Source: Hymenoscyphus infarciens
Taxonomy: Eukaryota > Ascomycota > Leotiomycetes > Helotiales > Helotiaceae
Reading direction: 5' to 3'
DNA length: 64,000 nucleotides
NCBI GenBank assembly: GCA_001414345.1
Contig: LLCB01000064.1
Span: forward strand, 62,001 to 126,000
Part shown: one piece after another, positions 12,170-22,148 of the stretch
Numbering within the stretch: the first letter of the stretch is position 1
Layout of the letters: every line of letters starts with the position of its first letter
Notes under the pieces: generated by a model
The model's input: only the letters and a program-made list of their open reading frames with translations
What the model was told of the DNA's origin: nothing
Database searches by the model: none
Program-made: the position numbers and the translations under genes

Positions 12170-13200
12170 CCTCTGCCGCAATCGACTATCCTCGTGCGAT
12201 CGTTCGACATCGTCTCTACGGCATTCGACGGTAAGGCTAGCCAACCTTCCGATGGCGAGCAGACGATGGTTCCGGATCGTCGATAGTAGTCGAGAAGTAT
12301 CGAGACACAGGCGAATAGGGGACTTCGTTTCCCAGGCGAAGTCCCGAAAAGAGCGTGGTGTTGTGTCTATTGAGCGTAATGTGCCCGAGGGCTGTCGATG
12401 GACGGTTGGTGTAAATATCGTAATTGGCGAATGCCGAGTGTCGAAGTTCAAGTCTTGCGCCAAAGATCCTGATAATGAGAGTTGGTGTAATGATCGTAAT
12501 TTGCCCGAACGAACAGGTTGCCCGCCCTGGTAAATGAGTGTTGGTGTAATGAATGTACGTTTCATGATCAACTCCGAAGACATTCCGAATCAGATTCAAC
12601 AGGAGTGCAAGCACTGCAACTAAAGAAGAGCTGTTAGACGGATTCCGAATTAGATACAACGGGAGTGCAAGCACTACAACCGAGGATCTGTTAGACGGCA
12701 CCTCGAGAAGTCGAAATTGTCACATGGTGCACGGTATGACCTTCTCCCAAAAGTCGTAAGTGAGTGTGGGTGTGCGGCAAAGAGCGTGGTGGTGTATTGT
12801 ACTTGAATGTTGTTGAGTCTTGCCCTTGCCATCGGGACAAGTTACTCGGTTGGTAGTGACAGGATAGATCAAAAGACCTGAAGACAGACTCCCTCTGCCC
12901 AGAGAGCTGCCAATGAAAGTTGGTGTAAAGAACGTAAGGTGCCCGAAGGCTGTCGAAGGACTGTTGGTAAAGGAATGTGGTTAGCATAAAGCCAGAGACC
13001 AGGTTTGCACACAACCATGGCCAAAGAACGTTGAGTAAAGAGCGTAAGATAGCAGTCTTGCCGAAGGACATGCTCGAATGAATGTGGTGTAAAGATCGTA
13101 ATTGGCTCGAAAGCCTTGGAAGCTGAAAGGAATGTCGATTAAGGATCGTAGTTGGCGAATGCCGGGTTGCTGAATGAATGTAAGTTGTCGAAGACTGGAA
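12170..13200. repeat. Degenerate repeat array, core GTTGGTGTAAAGATCGTAAT
   Basis: The plus strand repeats a core close to GTTGGTGTAAAGATCGTAAT, often followed by TGGCGAATGCC or TGCCCGA. Copies are seen near 12405, 12482, 12540, 12916, 13029 (partial), 13083 and 13136 (partial). Flanking words also recur: AAGAGCGTGGTG (12348 and 12780), CAGACTCCCTCTGC (12163 and 12884), and GTGCCCGA-GGCTGTCGA-GGAC (12381 and 12940). Copies are too diverged for a simple tandem array and lie on both sides of larger duplicated blocks about 0.5 kb apart. Translations on the minus strand show repeated peptides (RQPSGTLRS, FANYD.YT), but in different frames with stops, so I treat this as non-coding repeat DNA. It lies directly 3' of the gene at 13331-14184. 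Confidence 0.65.
12582..12698. repeat. Two-copy 60-bp tandem duplication
   Basis: Unit 1 (12582-12641) and unit 2 (12642-12698) both run from ATTCCGAATYAGATWCAAC through GGAGTGCAAGCACTRCAAC to CTGTTAGACGG. They differ by a handful of substitutions and a 3-bp length change. It lies inside the degenerate array. Confidence 0.75.
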
Positions 13201-13330
13201 AAGAGCAAAGGTAAGGAACCGAATAGTTGTAATGACAGTGGGGTGCAGGTGCTAGCCGGCGGTGAAATTTTAATGAGCGTGGGTCAGCTGGACATCGAAA
13301 GAGTGACATGCTGGCATCGTCCAAGAGTGT

Positions 13331-14184
13331 CTACAGGAACAAGCCGCGAGGCTTGCCTAGACAAAATGGGACGATTTCGAGAGGGATATCGGAAATTCCA
13401 GAGGGCTCGAGAGCCATGGATTCGGATGGTTCCAGCTCGACATCATCACCACCCATCAAGTCCTCCAGAATAGCATCGATCAGAAAGTCGATGTACTCGG
13501 AGGGGGTCCCGTTCGATCGACTATCGTTCGGCTCGAGAGTCGAAATCGAAACGAAACCGTAGGAACAAGAACTTGGTGGTGACTCGGCAATGGTATAAAA
13601 CTGCAGTGTGTGCAACTGTGGTTTCATACCCATCCAGGCGAAAATGCGTTCTCCGAGCTCTAGGGCTCTCGGAACCAGATCCAGCGAGGATGCTGACAAT
13701 TCGACTGAAGAATAAAGGTCTTCCACCTCCTCCATCTCAGCGAATATGCCATCGAATGTAGTCGGAGAACCCGGGACCTGTGATTGAGACACATTAGCAT
13801 TGTTCAATAGAGAGGAAAAGTGTTGAAAAGAGGAGTCATGGTGTTGAGACTTACAGGAGTTGACTCCGCTGATTGCTGGGCAACCGACAAGACAGTCGAA
13901 GGAGTGGCCTGGGCTAGGCGCGACTCTTCAAGCTGTCTAACAGCTGCAATGATAGTACCCTCAACCTCTCTTGGCGCAGAGAAGGCAGAGGAGGCTGATA
14001 AAAGAATGGACGATGGTGCTTGGGAGGCGACCATCTTCGCAAAGGCGTTGTTCTGGAAGAAAGCAAAACCGATGCGGATGCTCGAGGCGCGAGCTGCTAT
14101 TGTCGATGGAAGTTTGGTTGTAGTTGGGTGGGATTTTCGAATGGCTAGTCCGAAAAGAGCCCCGATGATTCCTGATGAAAACAT
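13331..14184 (-). CDS. Unknown two-exon protein, parent of the 1.9-kb relic
   Basis: Exon 1 is 13855-14184 (ATG) and exon 2 is 13331-13777 (TAG). The 77-bp intron 13778-13854 (GTAAGT...ATCACAG) is in phase, giving 258 residues. The N-terminus is short and hydrophobic (MFSSGIIGALFGLAI), then Ser/Thr/Ala-rich (PSTIAARASSIRIGFAFFQN). The second half is acidic, with FAEMEEVEDLYSSVELSASS, ALELGERIFAWMGMKP and IDFLIDAILEDLMGG. I recognise no domain. The only evidence that the N-terminus is a real coding unit is the diverged duplicate at 1909-2048. The length, Ser/Glu-rich make-up and neighbouring repeats resemble lineage-specific fungal genes; a role cannot be assigned. A secretion signal is not convincing, because the hydrophobic stretch is short and followed by RKS. 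Confidence 0.5.
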
Positions 14185-16210
14185 GGTGTTGTGTTGATGA
14201 ATGAAGAGAAGAGAAGTAGCAGAAGAGGATTTTGGCAGAGGGCCATAAGTAGCGACCAGATTATGGTTTGCGCTAATAGAACAGACAGCATCCCTGAGTT
14301 TCTTGAGGGGGGGATTGGGTTCAAGAAAGGAAAGAACGAGGGAGACCTTTCCTCGCGACAGGGGTGTTCAGACACGAAAACTTGAGCCACGACTTTGTCG
14401 ATATTATCGGGCCCAAAAAGATGGAAAAGAATGGACAAGAACAGAAAGACATGACAGGTATAGTATGAGCTTCAACTGAGTTATCAAAAGTTTGGGATCT
14501 GCAAGTGAGAACTGAATACAAATCGACAAAATAAATCAAACAACGCAGAGCTTGCTCTGACCAACGTTTTCCTGCGTGCTTTAAGTTTATGCACCCCGCA
14601 TCCGCTTCCTGCATAGGTTCTCCAAGCTTTGGACCAGAAAGAAACAGTATCGTAAGGATATTTCCAAAGTTTTGAGGAAGTGTCGTTGGGATAGCGCACC
14701 CTGGAGTTGATCCGTAACTCGGGCCGGGCCGCCGCTTCTCTTGCGAAAACCAACTCATAAATTTACTGTTTCCAGGTCAAGAAGAAGACATCCAAGGGAG
14801 ACAGAGAATCGAGCGCTTTCTTCTTATATCATAACAGCGTCCAGGTTCGGTTCTTCAGGACTCTGAACAGGTGTTTGCGATGCATCTTCGCGTCGTATGG
14901 TTGTCACAATGCACTGTTTGGCAACCCTTCTACTGGAGGGGCCTCATTATCGAAGGTGCGAGAACACTCAGAAAAACAATATCCGTATCCACGTAGATGA
15001 AAGCGCATTCTCTCTCATGCTGTGGTGTGATGCTGCAAGAGACGGTTGTGGTTGAAGTTTCATAAACTCGGGCCGCAACTCCGACTTGACTCCGAAACGC
15101 CTCAAAAATAACCGATTTCCCCTGATTGTACAAGAATGTACCTATATAGCCAGATGACTTAGTCCAAGTGCGACCTAAAGGCATCAGTGGTTTAAAAGTT
15201 CACCCCTCAATTAGTTTATAGGGTGAAATTCCTTCTTCTGCAGACCCAAGGACAAGCGTCTGCGTCGCACAATCAATCCATATCGAAACAGCCCACCAGC
15301 GACCTGCTGTCCCTATTGCACCTTTTCAAATCACCAGAATCGTAATCTGGAGTCGGTGCTCAAGATCGATAGGAGAGGGTTGCATTACCAGGAGTACTGG
15401 GAGAGATCTCATTTGCGTCTTGCGTACAGGAGTCGCTATTGAAACACCAAAACGCCTTGACAAAAAGGATGCGCTGCCGATGGTGATGATTGAAAGAAGT
15501 AGGAAAGGTTATGATTGCTGTGCTATACGCGATGCAATCTTTGGTCAGTCAACCCGAAGTGCGGTTCTGGAATAAGATCGGGTAACCATCCCCCTTCTGT
15601 ACCTGGACTCACAACAACTCCCCACAAACCCACCTTATCTTCGTAACCACATTTGACAAGAAGTCTTACATCAATTATCAGGTTTCTTGCCCGGGTGGTG
15701 CGATGGTGGCATCGACGACTGGGGTCACCTCTGGGAGTGCTCGCAAACCTGGATCTAGGTCTACTGTCTGGGTAGTGTCAGCTCTGGGAGCCCGGATCAG
15801 ATTGAGATCGCAATGGACGAGGAAGAATCAACAAATATATTGGCCTAACGGAGCGTAATAAACCAACCACTATGTGGCAGAGTTTTCCCATGTGACTCGG
15901 AAGAGTCTTGAGATCCTTCGGGGTCTTAGGTTTTTGGTAGGCTTTCTAACTAGGCGAACGACTCTTTCTAAGCTAACGCGTCGAGAAATTTGAGCCTTAG
16001 GTTTACCGTTTACTTGAAAAAGAGATTCGAAGGATAGCGACCACCACGATTGCGAACGCGTCAATATCTGCATCAAACGTTCCGTGGTTCAACTACGACA
16101 GCGCGCGGTTCAACCCTTGTGGTGTATTCGAATGCTCAATATTCTATGCATTTCTTCGCCCGTTAAATACTGCTTATGCTAACGCCGCAAACTAGTTTTC
16201 CAATGAATAA
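14185..16210. other. Gene-free spacer
   Basis: Contains the leader of the minus gene ending at 14184 and short ORFs of no clear character on both strands. Nothing further seen. Confidence 0.4.
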
Positions 16211-16750
16211 GTTGATCAACACGACGAATTCACGGCCGTAGCTGATACGTGCCTCAAACTTTGCGATATCAAACTTGGATACAAGAATCATGAGGAATAC
16301 AAGAGCGGGAAGGCAAGGATACGAGAGCTTTAGGAACCCCAATACTACTCAAGCAAAACAACACTTCGCCCATCCTCCGCAAATGTCAACCACTTCCTCG
16401 TTATCCACACTGGCAGCAGCCACAGACTAGTTCTTGCGCCTGAACTCTACAAACTATTCGAGCCGGATATCCTACCCGAATTCCATCAAGCACAACTGCG
16501 ACCCCAACACCGATAAGCAGTCCGAATGACCACTCTCTCTTTGACTCTCGAGGCCCTAAAAAGTTAGCAGGCCGTAGCTTGGAGTTTAGGAATTGGCACG
16601 TCTCAGTTAAAGACACCAACACGTTTCGTGACGAATATCCTCCACAGTCTTAGCGAAAGTAACCAGTCTGAGTTAAAGGGTCTTCAAATGATTGGATAAT
16701 ACGTGAAGTGGTGGGAAGCAGTTCAAGAAGCCTTCGATATTCCCCCATAA
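16211..16750 (+). pseudogene. Decayed gene fragment with TAG/TAA stops only
   Basis: A single frame of 180 codons reads like protein but is cut by TAG (16331), TAA (16514), TAG (16565) and TAA (16697), and ends in TAA (16748-16750). Between stops it gives stretches such as TAVADTCLKLCDIKLGYKNH, FLVIHTGSSHRLVLAPELYK, RFVTNILHSLSESNQSELKG and YVKWWEAVQEAFDIPP. TAA and TAG can both arise from CAA/CAG glutamine codons by C-to-T change, as repeat-induced point mutation (RIP) would do; that is inference. The helical, Leu-rich fragments vaguely recall N-terminal domains of fungal incompatibility/STAND proteins, but I cannot name a family. Confidence 0.45.
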
Positions 16751-17119
16751 AGTACAGTGATACCTGGAAGCGCCAAAGCTAGAGGGGCATGTTCGCACAT
16801 AAGAATAGAGTCAGGTTCTCTCGATTCAGGTTTTGGTATCAGCAGTCAGAAGCGCATTTCACTTATCCATCCCCATACGAAAATTCTCCCGTCTGATTCC
16901 GTTGCAGATATTTCTTTTTGCAAATAATAGATTCCACATTGCGAAAGCAGCTTGATTCAAGGCTTCAGTACTTGATGGGGGATACTTGCAAGCAAGAGAT
17001 GCGTATGATGACTTCCACGCCTATTGCCTGTTTAAATAAGAAAAAATATCCGCAGCATCTTCTAGTAGTAGTCCTGCTACGTGTTATTGGCCAATCATCA
17101 AACTAATCCGGACAAATCC
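16751..17119. other. Gene-free spacer
   Basis: No ORF with protein-like features. Nothing seen. Confidence 0.4.
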
Positions 17120-17395
17120 TCAATTATTTCGGGCAAACATAATTGTGCCAAAGAGACTGGGAAGACTAGGAACTGCATCAATCGAACTATATAACGACTG
17201 GACAAATTCCTGGGTCATATCTCGTCGACGGATATTGATACAATATCTAGGGTTTTTTTCGCCAGAATTCTTCGTACAGTAGTTAGTGGCGATTTTGAAG
17301 GCAGAAAAGCTTAGAACTTCTTCCGCGACTTCATTTTTCTGCTCTGGAGTGTCCTCGAGCAACCGCAATATTATGAACGGTAAATAAATTGACAA
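17120..17395 (-). CDS. Short ORF with protein-like composition, unknown
   Basis: 91 codons, ATG at 17395. It contains RLLEDTPEQKNEVAEEVLSF, FKIATNYCTKNSGEKN, INIRRRDMTQEFVQSLYSS and SLPSLFGTIMFARNN. The regular alternation of charged and hydrophobic residues is typical of a folded protein rather than of random translation. The first 10 residues are less convincing, and no upstream exon could be joined with confidence. It may be the last exon or a remnant of a larger gene. No family is recognised. Confidence 0.3.
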   Translation of the reverse strand: MSIYLPFIILRLLEDTPEQKNEVAEEVLSFSAFKIATNYCTKNSGEKNPRYCINIRRRDMTQEFVQSLYSSIDAVPSLPSLFGTIMFARNN

Positions 17396-18784
17396 TTCAA
17401 AAATAATAGAGACTTATGAACTTCACTTGATTTGCTTCTGCATTCTAGATCTTGTTCATAAATAGGGTAACTTTTTAATTCCTGAACCATGTTCATTTAA
17501 ACTGGCCGTCCTCACTCCCCTTGCGCGGTATTACCTAATAGATGTCAGTTTAATTGCAACGATTCTTGTTGACCATGACCGATTGATTTCCCGCCAATAC
17601 ATGAGTCACATTACAAGCAATATTTATGAAACACCAAGGTCAAAAGGTAGTGTGAAGATTTGGAACGCTCTCGGCGACAAAGGGGGGAATCGTCAGGTGA
17701 CGAAGTAAGCGAATACATGTAACCCAGCTTGCAGGTGTACTTTGTCTATGACCTGGTAACATGACCTCAAACTTGTATCGTGGCAAACTTATGCACGTTT
17801 TATTTCCTAAAAATGGTTATAAATCCTCCTGTTGCACAATTCCAAATCATTTCATGCTTTTATGAAGACGACTCTAGTTTTCTATTTGTGAGCGGTCGAT
17901 CCAAAGAACACTCTCCCGGCAAACAAAACCGGCAATTATCGAAACGCTAATGGTGGCATTTCATTAAAGTGGAAAGAGGGTGTACTGTACCAATGCGCCA
18001 AAGTGCCCCAAAGAAAGGCCTCCAAATAGTACCCTCCCCGTGGCACTCAGGTAATGGCACTAAAAAGGCGCCAGTTTCAATCCCAAGCCAAGTAGCGCAC
18101 TGATCCTGCATCCCGGGCGCTAAGATCGGACTCGCGAATATTTCTAACTTTCCACTAAAATAGTATGGGCTTTCAATTTGGAATTGTTCAGCCTTACGAA
18201 AATCCCATCTAGTCAAGACTTCGCGGCATATGATCTGTGTGACTCGCGAGGTTCCCCCTCCCTTTATCCCATCATCATTCTTGGAAACACGGTCTTTGGC
18301 GTGAAACGAGACTAATGCTGCTCAGCCTCTTTCTATGAATATCCTCGGGGTTTGCTTGGACTTTGTGGGTGCATTTTGTGCCTAGAATTGCCGGAAATAA
18401 GGAGGAGATGGTCTTTTGAAATTGCTTTGACTGGAAATTGACAAAATAGTTTCCTTTTTTCTACCTTGTTTCTGAAGTTCGAGTCGTTTTTATTGATACA
18501 GGAACACTTGGTTTATTGAAACTCGTTTTAGACCCGGTAAATTAGCTCATTGAGAACTTAAGAATTGTTTCGAGGGTTCCTCTTGCTGTGGGTTTCGAGT
18601 AGCAGTGGGAGACCATAACCATATTTCGCATGCGTCACATCTATTACTTCAGGGATATATGGTCAAGGATGGAAATTCTTTATGCTCAACTGGGAGAATT
18701 ACCCGAGAAGGGTTTAGGTGAACAAAGCGACGAAAACTAGTTATCTTCAGCCTCCTTGTACACTAAATTATAACAGTTGTAAGA
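17396..18784. other. Gene-free spacer
   Basis: An 89-codon minus ORF at 17947-18216 is the longest and has no recognisable motif. Otherwise nothing. Confidence 0.4.
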
Positions 18785-18985
18785 GAGACAGACTTTCCTC
18801 TCGGTGCACCTGCCTTTGATTAAAAAATATCCGAAATCATCTAGGACAATTAAATCTAATTTCTAAGAAGGTTTAGAAGAAGGGATTCTTCTAAATGCTC
18901 TCGCACAATAGTTGGAATTGTGTCAGAATTCTGGGGCAATGGAAGGAGGTGTACGAAGAGCAAAGCCCGGGGTTCTCACATCCAA
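18785..18985 (+). repeat. Dispersed repeat, copy C (internally shortened)
   Basis: The left end (CTTTCCTCTCGGTGCACCTG, about 18792) matches copy A at about 44413 (CTTTCCTCCCAGTGCCTCTA). The right end (CTTCTAAATGCTCTCGCACA, from about 18891), then TCAGAATTCT and GTGTACGAAGAGCAAAGCCC, matches copy A at 44751-44850. The middle part found in copies A and B is missing here, so this copy looks internally deleted. No coding capacity. Confidence 0.6.
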
Positions 18986-21900
18986 CGATTGGCAGGGCTT
19001 TTCAAAGGCTCATCAAACTTTTATCTGGTATGGCAAATGCAGACATAAGAATCCATCCTGCCCTACAAGATTAAGAGTTGTGTGCGACTCTGTGATCCTG
19101 ATTAATCAAATCCCCGCTCCACTCATTGCACATCAAAAATTGGACAATTTTCCCACTGTAGCCAGTCTCTGCTTTGCCGGCTTTCCATCATCTACAATGC
19201 CTAAAACACACACCCTGGGTCAAGATAGTAACTTGGTGGGTACATTCCTACCTCATGATCTTAAACGTTGCAATGAGTCAATCCCTTCATATCATCCTTC
19301 ACCGTTCACGGACCAACCGAATCACCAGATATTTTCATCCAACACTTCCCCAAGCTATCAGATCAAGCACTCAAAGCCTCGGCAACGAATGTAGAGATAT
19401 TGAGCCTATTGCTAGTTTCCCCTCCTCGCAAGCCTCGGTTCTACACATCCCAAGCTTCCTCGCATGAAGGAGGATGTCACGGAGTAACCCGGAGACAGAT
19501 CTCTCCCTCACGCCCAATAACAGACCCCCACATGTTGGAAGCATCACTTCAGCATTGAATGTTGCAGTCCTAGTGCGGAGTAACCAGGTAGATGCATCGG
19601 CAACTCCATCTTCCCCCAAATTCCTCCAGTACTAAATCTCATATATGTCTTCCGTCGTTTACTCCATGCCAATCGCACTTCTCCAAATCCACGATATTCT
19701 CCGGCGCCACCACCTGTAGGTTGTAAGGCAGGAGTATGATGTGTATCGGGTTAAGCGAAGTGGAAAACAACAAGCTCTTTGCTTCCTGGCTCTCGGGGTT
19801 CTTAAAAAGAAAGGAATCCTTCACGATGCAGGAAGAGCGATCAAACGTGCACCTGGCCACTACAAATCCTTCTGCCCTATGAGGTGGGGACGAAAAAAGA
19901 AAAACCATACCTGTAACATATATCCGTATACCTAGGAGTAAAGAATCTAATCGCTAAGTGTTCAACGATTCTCCCTTTATTATCATTAGATTGTAACTCT
20001 AAGGCCTATGCTCTTGAGGTCTAGATTTCGGTAATCCTTCAAGATGTGCCACCTATGGATTTCGCGATGGAATCAACCAATTTTCCAACTCCATCCTCAT
20101 GTATCCCGAGGTTGAAATCTCAAGCCTTGTTTTATCTCGTACATTAGGGCTGTTCTCGTACATCCAGGGACCAAGCTTCCCATCAAGATCGATTTATGTA
20201 AGCTCGGTACACCCGTACCTACCTAGCGACGAAGGATTCCAAACCCCGCACTCCATACTCAAAGCATCACCTACCCACGCTGAAACACAATTTCCAGTCA
20301 CCCTAATGATCCTCATTCAAAACCCACAAGAACCAACACCAAAATTGACTAACAAGCGATTTATAGATGGAAACTTACGAGCTTCCCATTCACAACGCCA
20401 GATCCGAACAAGGAAGAAGAGAAGAAGAAGAAACACCATATGGAAATGCAATGCGGCACGGCCCACAATCGGCTCCCCCGTTATTCGGCACTGTGCCGTA
20501 ACTACGGACATACCATTGCAGCAATCCATAAATTCGGTGATGTACTGTGTATGAATTAGGAAAGTAGTTCGTAGATTACCCCGGTGCCATCACTGTACTT
20601 TTCAAACGCCGCCCTTTCAGACCCTTGAACCCGTAAGTCATCAGTGGAAGTAAGGTAAGGTAAGGACTTACATTGCGTGCGTATGTGACCCCAGCTGCAA
20701 CAAAGCATCAAAACTTTCGTGTAATCAGCAAGCAAGTACATACGAAAAGTCCCCAAATGGGAAACTCCAACACCAACACCAACACCAACAAGCCTCTCAC
20801 ATCACAAAAACCCCAAAAATAACGTCAAACTTCGTACACAAATCCAATCAACCAACTCACACCGCAAACCTAAACCATAATCACCAACAACCCATAACCT
20901 CCCTTGGACCAAGCCCTCCAGTCCCGAGGATCATGCTAAAACAAAAGATGCACCAAAGATTCCGACAAGAACGCCCCATTAGTCTTGACCTAAAATCCCA
21001 AAAAAGCCGCCCTGGTACAAGCTCCGGCACTGCCCTACACTCGTAGTAATCATGCGTTGACATAAAAAACAGTGCCCATCCAAAGAAACCCCTACCTCCG
21101 TACTTACCATCAACAATCGTGCTCCAAAAACATACAGCCTCATCACACCCACCCACCACCCTCCATTTCTGCCTTGCAAGGCGAATGAGGGAGTGCCCTA
21201 CCCGCCATTACCGCACTCTTACCCCACCAATCCCATCGACGAGTACAACCTAAACAGGCATGTAAGCTTCCCCCCTCCGCTGATAATTATACCTCTCTAA
21301 GCCCATAGGCAAAATTACCTAAGGAATAACAGCTTAGCCTAAAGAAGTGAAAAAGAGCAACTGGAAGAAGGGCATGGAGAAGCAGAATGGAAAAGAAGAA
21401 CAGTGCATAACAAGGGGGGGGGAAATGACACCACGAACCGCGCGTGCTCGAAAACCACGCAACCACATCATTAAAAGTCTCAGGATATCATTTCTCATTA
21501 TTACTCTTTCTACTTATAGGTACCACACACATCAAAATATTGAATTTTAGGCAGTATCCACTAGTAAAAAAATCTTGGCTCGCAAGATGGTGTGCAAAAA
21601 AACAATCCATAAACAACCATTCCAGTGTTGCTAGGACGCGTCCCACAATTAAAAAAAAACAGTCTCACCAAGGTCTTTGGGTAACCACACATTTTTTGAT
21701 GAACCCCTTGGTTAAAATTGCCAAATTCCCCTTTTTTGAATGGCTCCAATCCAATTGTCAAAATAACCTCCCCTGGTTGTGCAGAGCGCCAAAACCTATG
21801 CAAATCCAGCCAATCGTCTTCCCTTGCCGGATAAAAAAAATGTCCATGTGACGACACCGAGCGCCATGCAACCTGAAAAACAGACATGCCCATGCTATTT

Positions 21901-22148
21901 CACCCCGTGAAAGTGTGTAGATAGATTATTTGAAAAGAAACAAGCAAAGGTGCGATGAATTTGTTGGGCGCAAACCTCAAAACGCGCAAGCAATGCCAGT
22001 GGGGGAAAAAAAGATAAAACAGCGGTTCGGGTATCTCGTGTACGGCCGTTAGATATTTTCAAGTTCGTTCTCTTGTCGTATCCTTCTGCTCATATGCCCA
22101 ATTGATCATATAAGTGAGCAGGATTAATCGTGCCCACGAGGTGGACAC
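18986..22148. other. Gene-free spacer
   Basis: ORFs of 60-160 codons occur on both strands (largest 18912-19394 +, starting in the repeat), but none has a motif or plausible splicing. Small simple repeats: GGTAA near 20653 and CCAACA near 20767-20790. The last few hundred bases presumably hold the 3' UTR of the zinc-finger gene. Confidence 0.4.

Noticed and set aside
12134..12701. Minus-strand ORFs with repeated RQPSGTLRS and FANYD peptides
   Set aside because: The repeated peptides occur in different frames and are interrupted by stops; this is repeat DNA rather than a repeat protein.
15300..15370. Possible tRNA-like folding
   Set aside because: No GGTTCRANYCC B-box with a matching A-box and acceptor stem; no tRNA was supported anywhere in the window.
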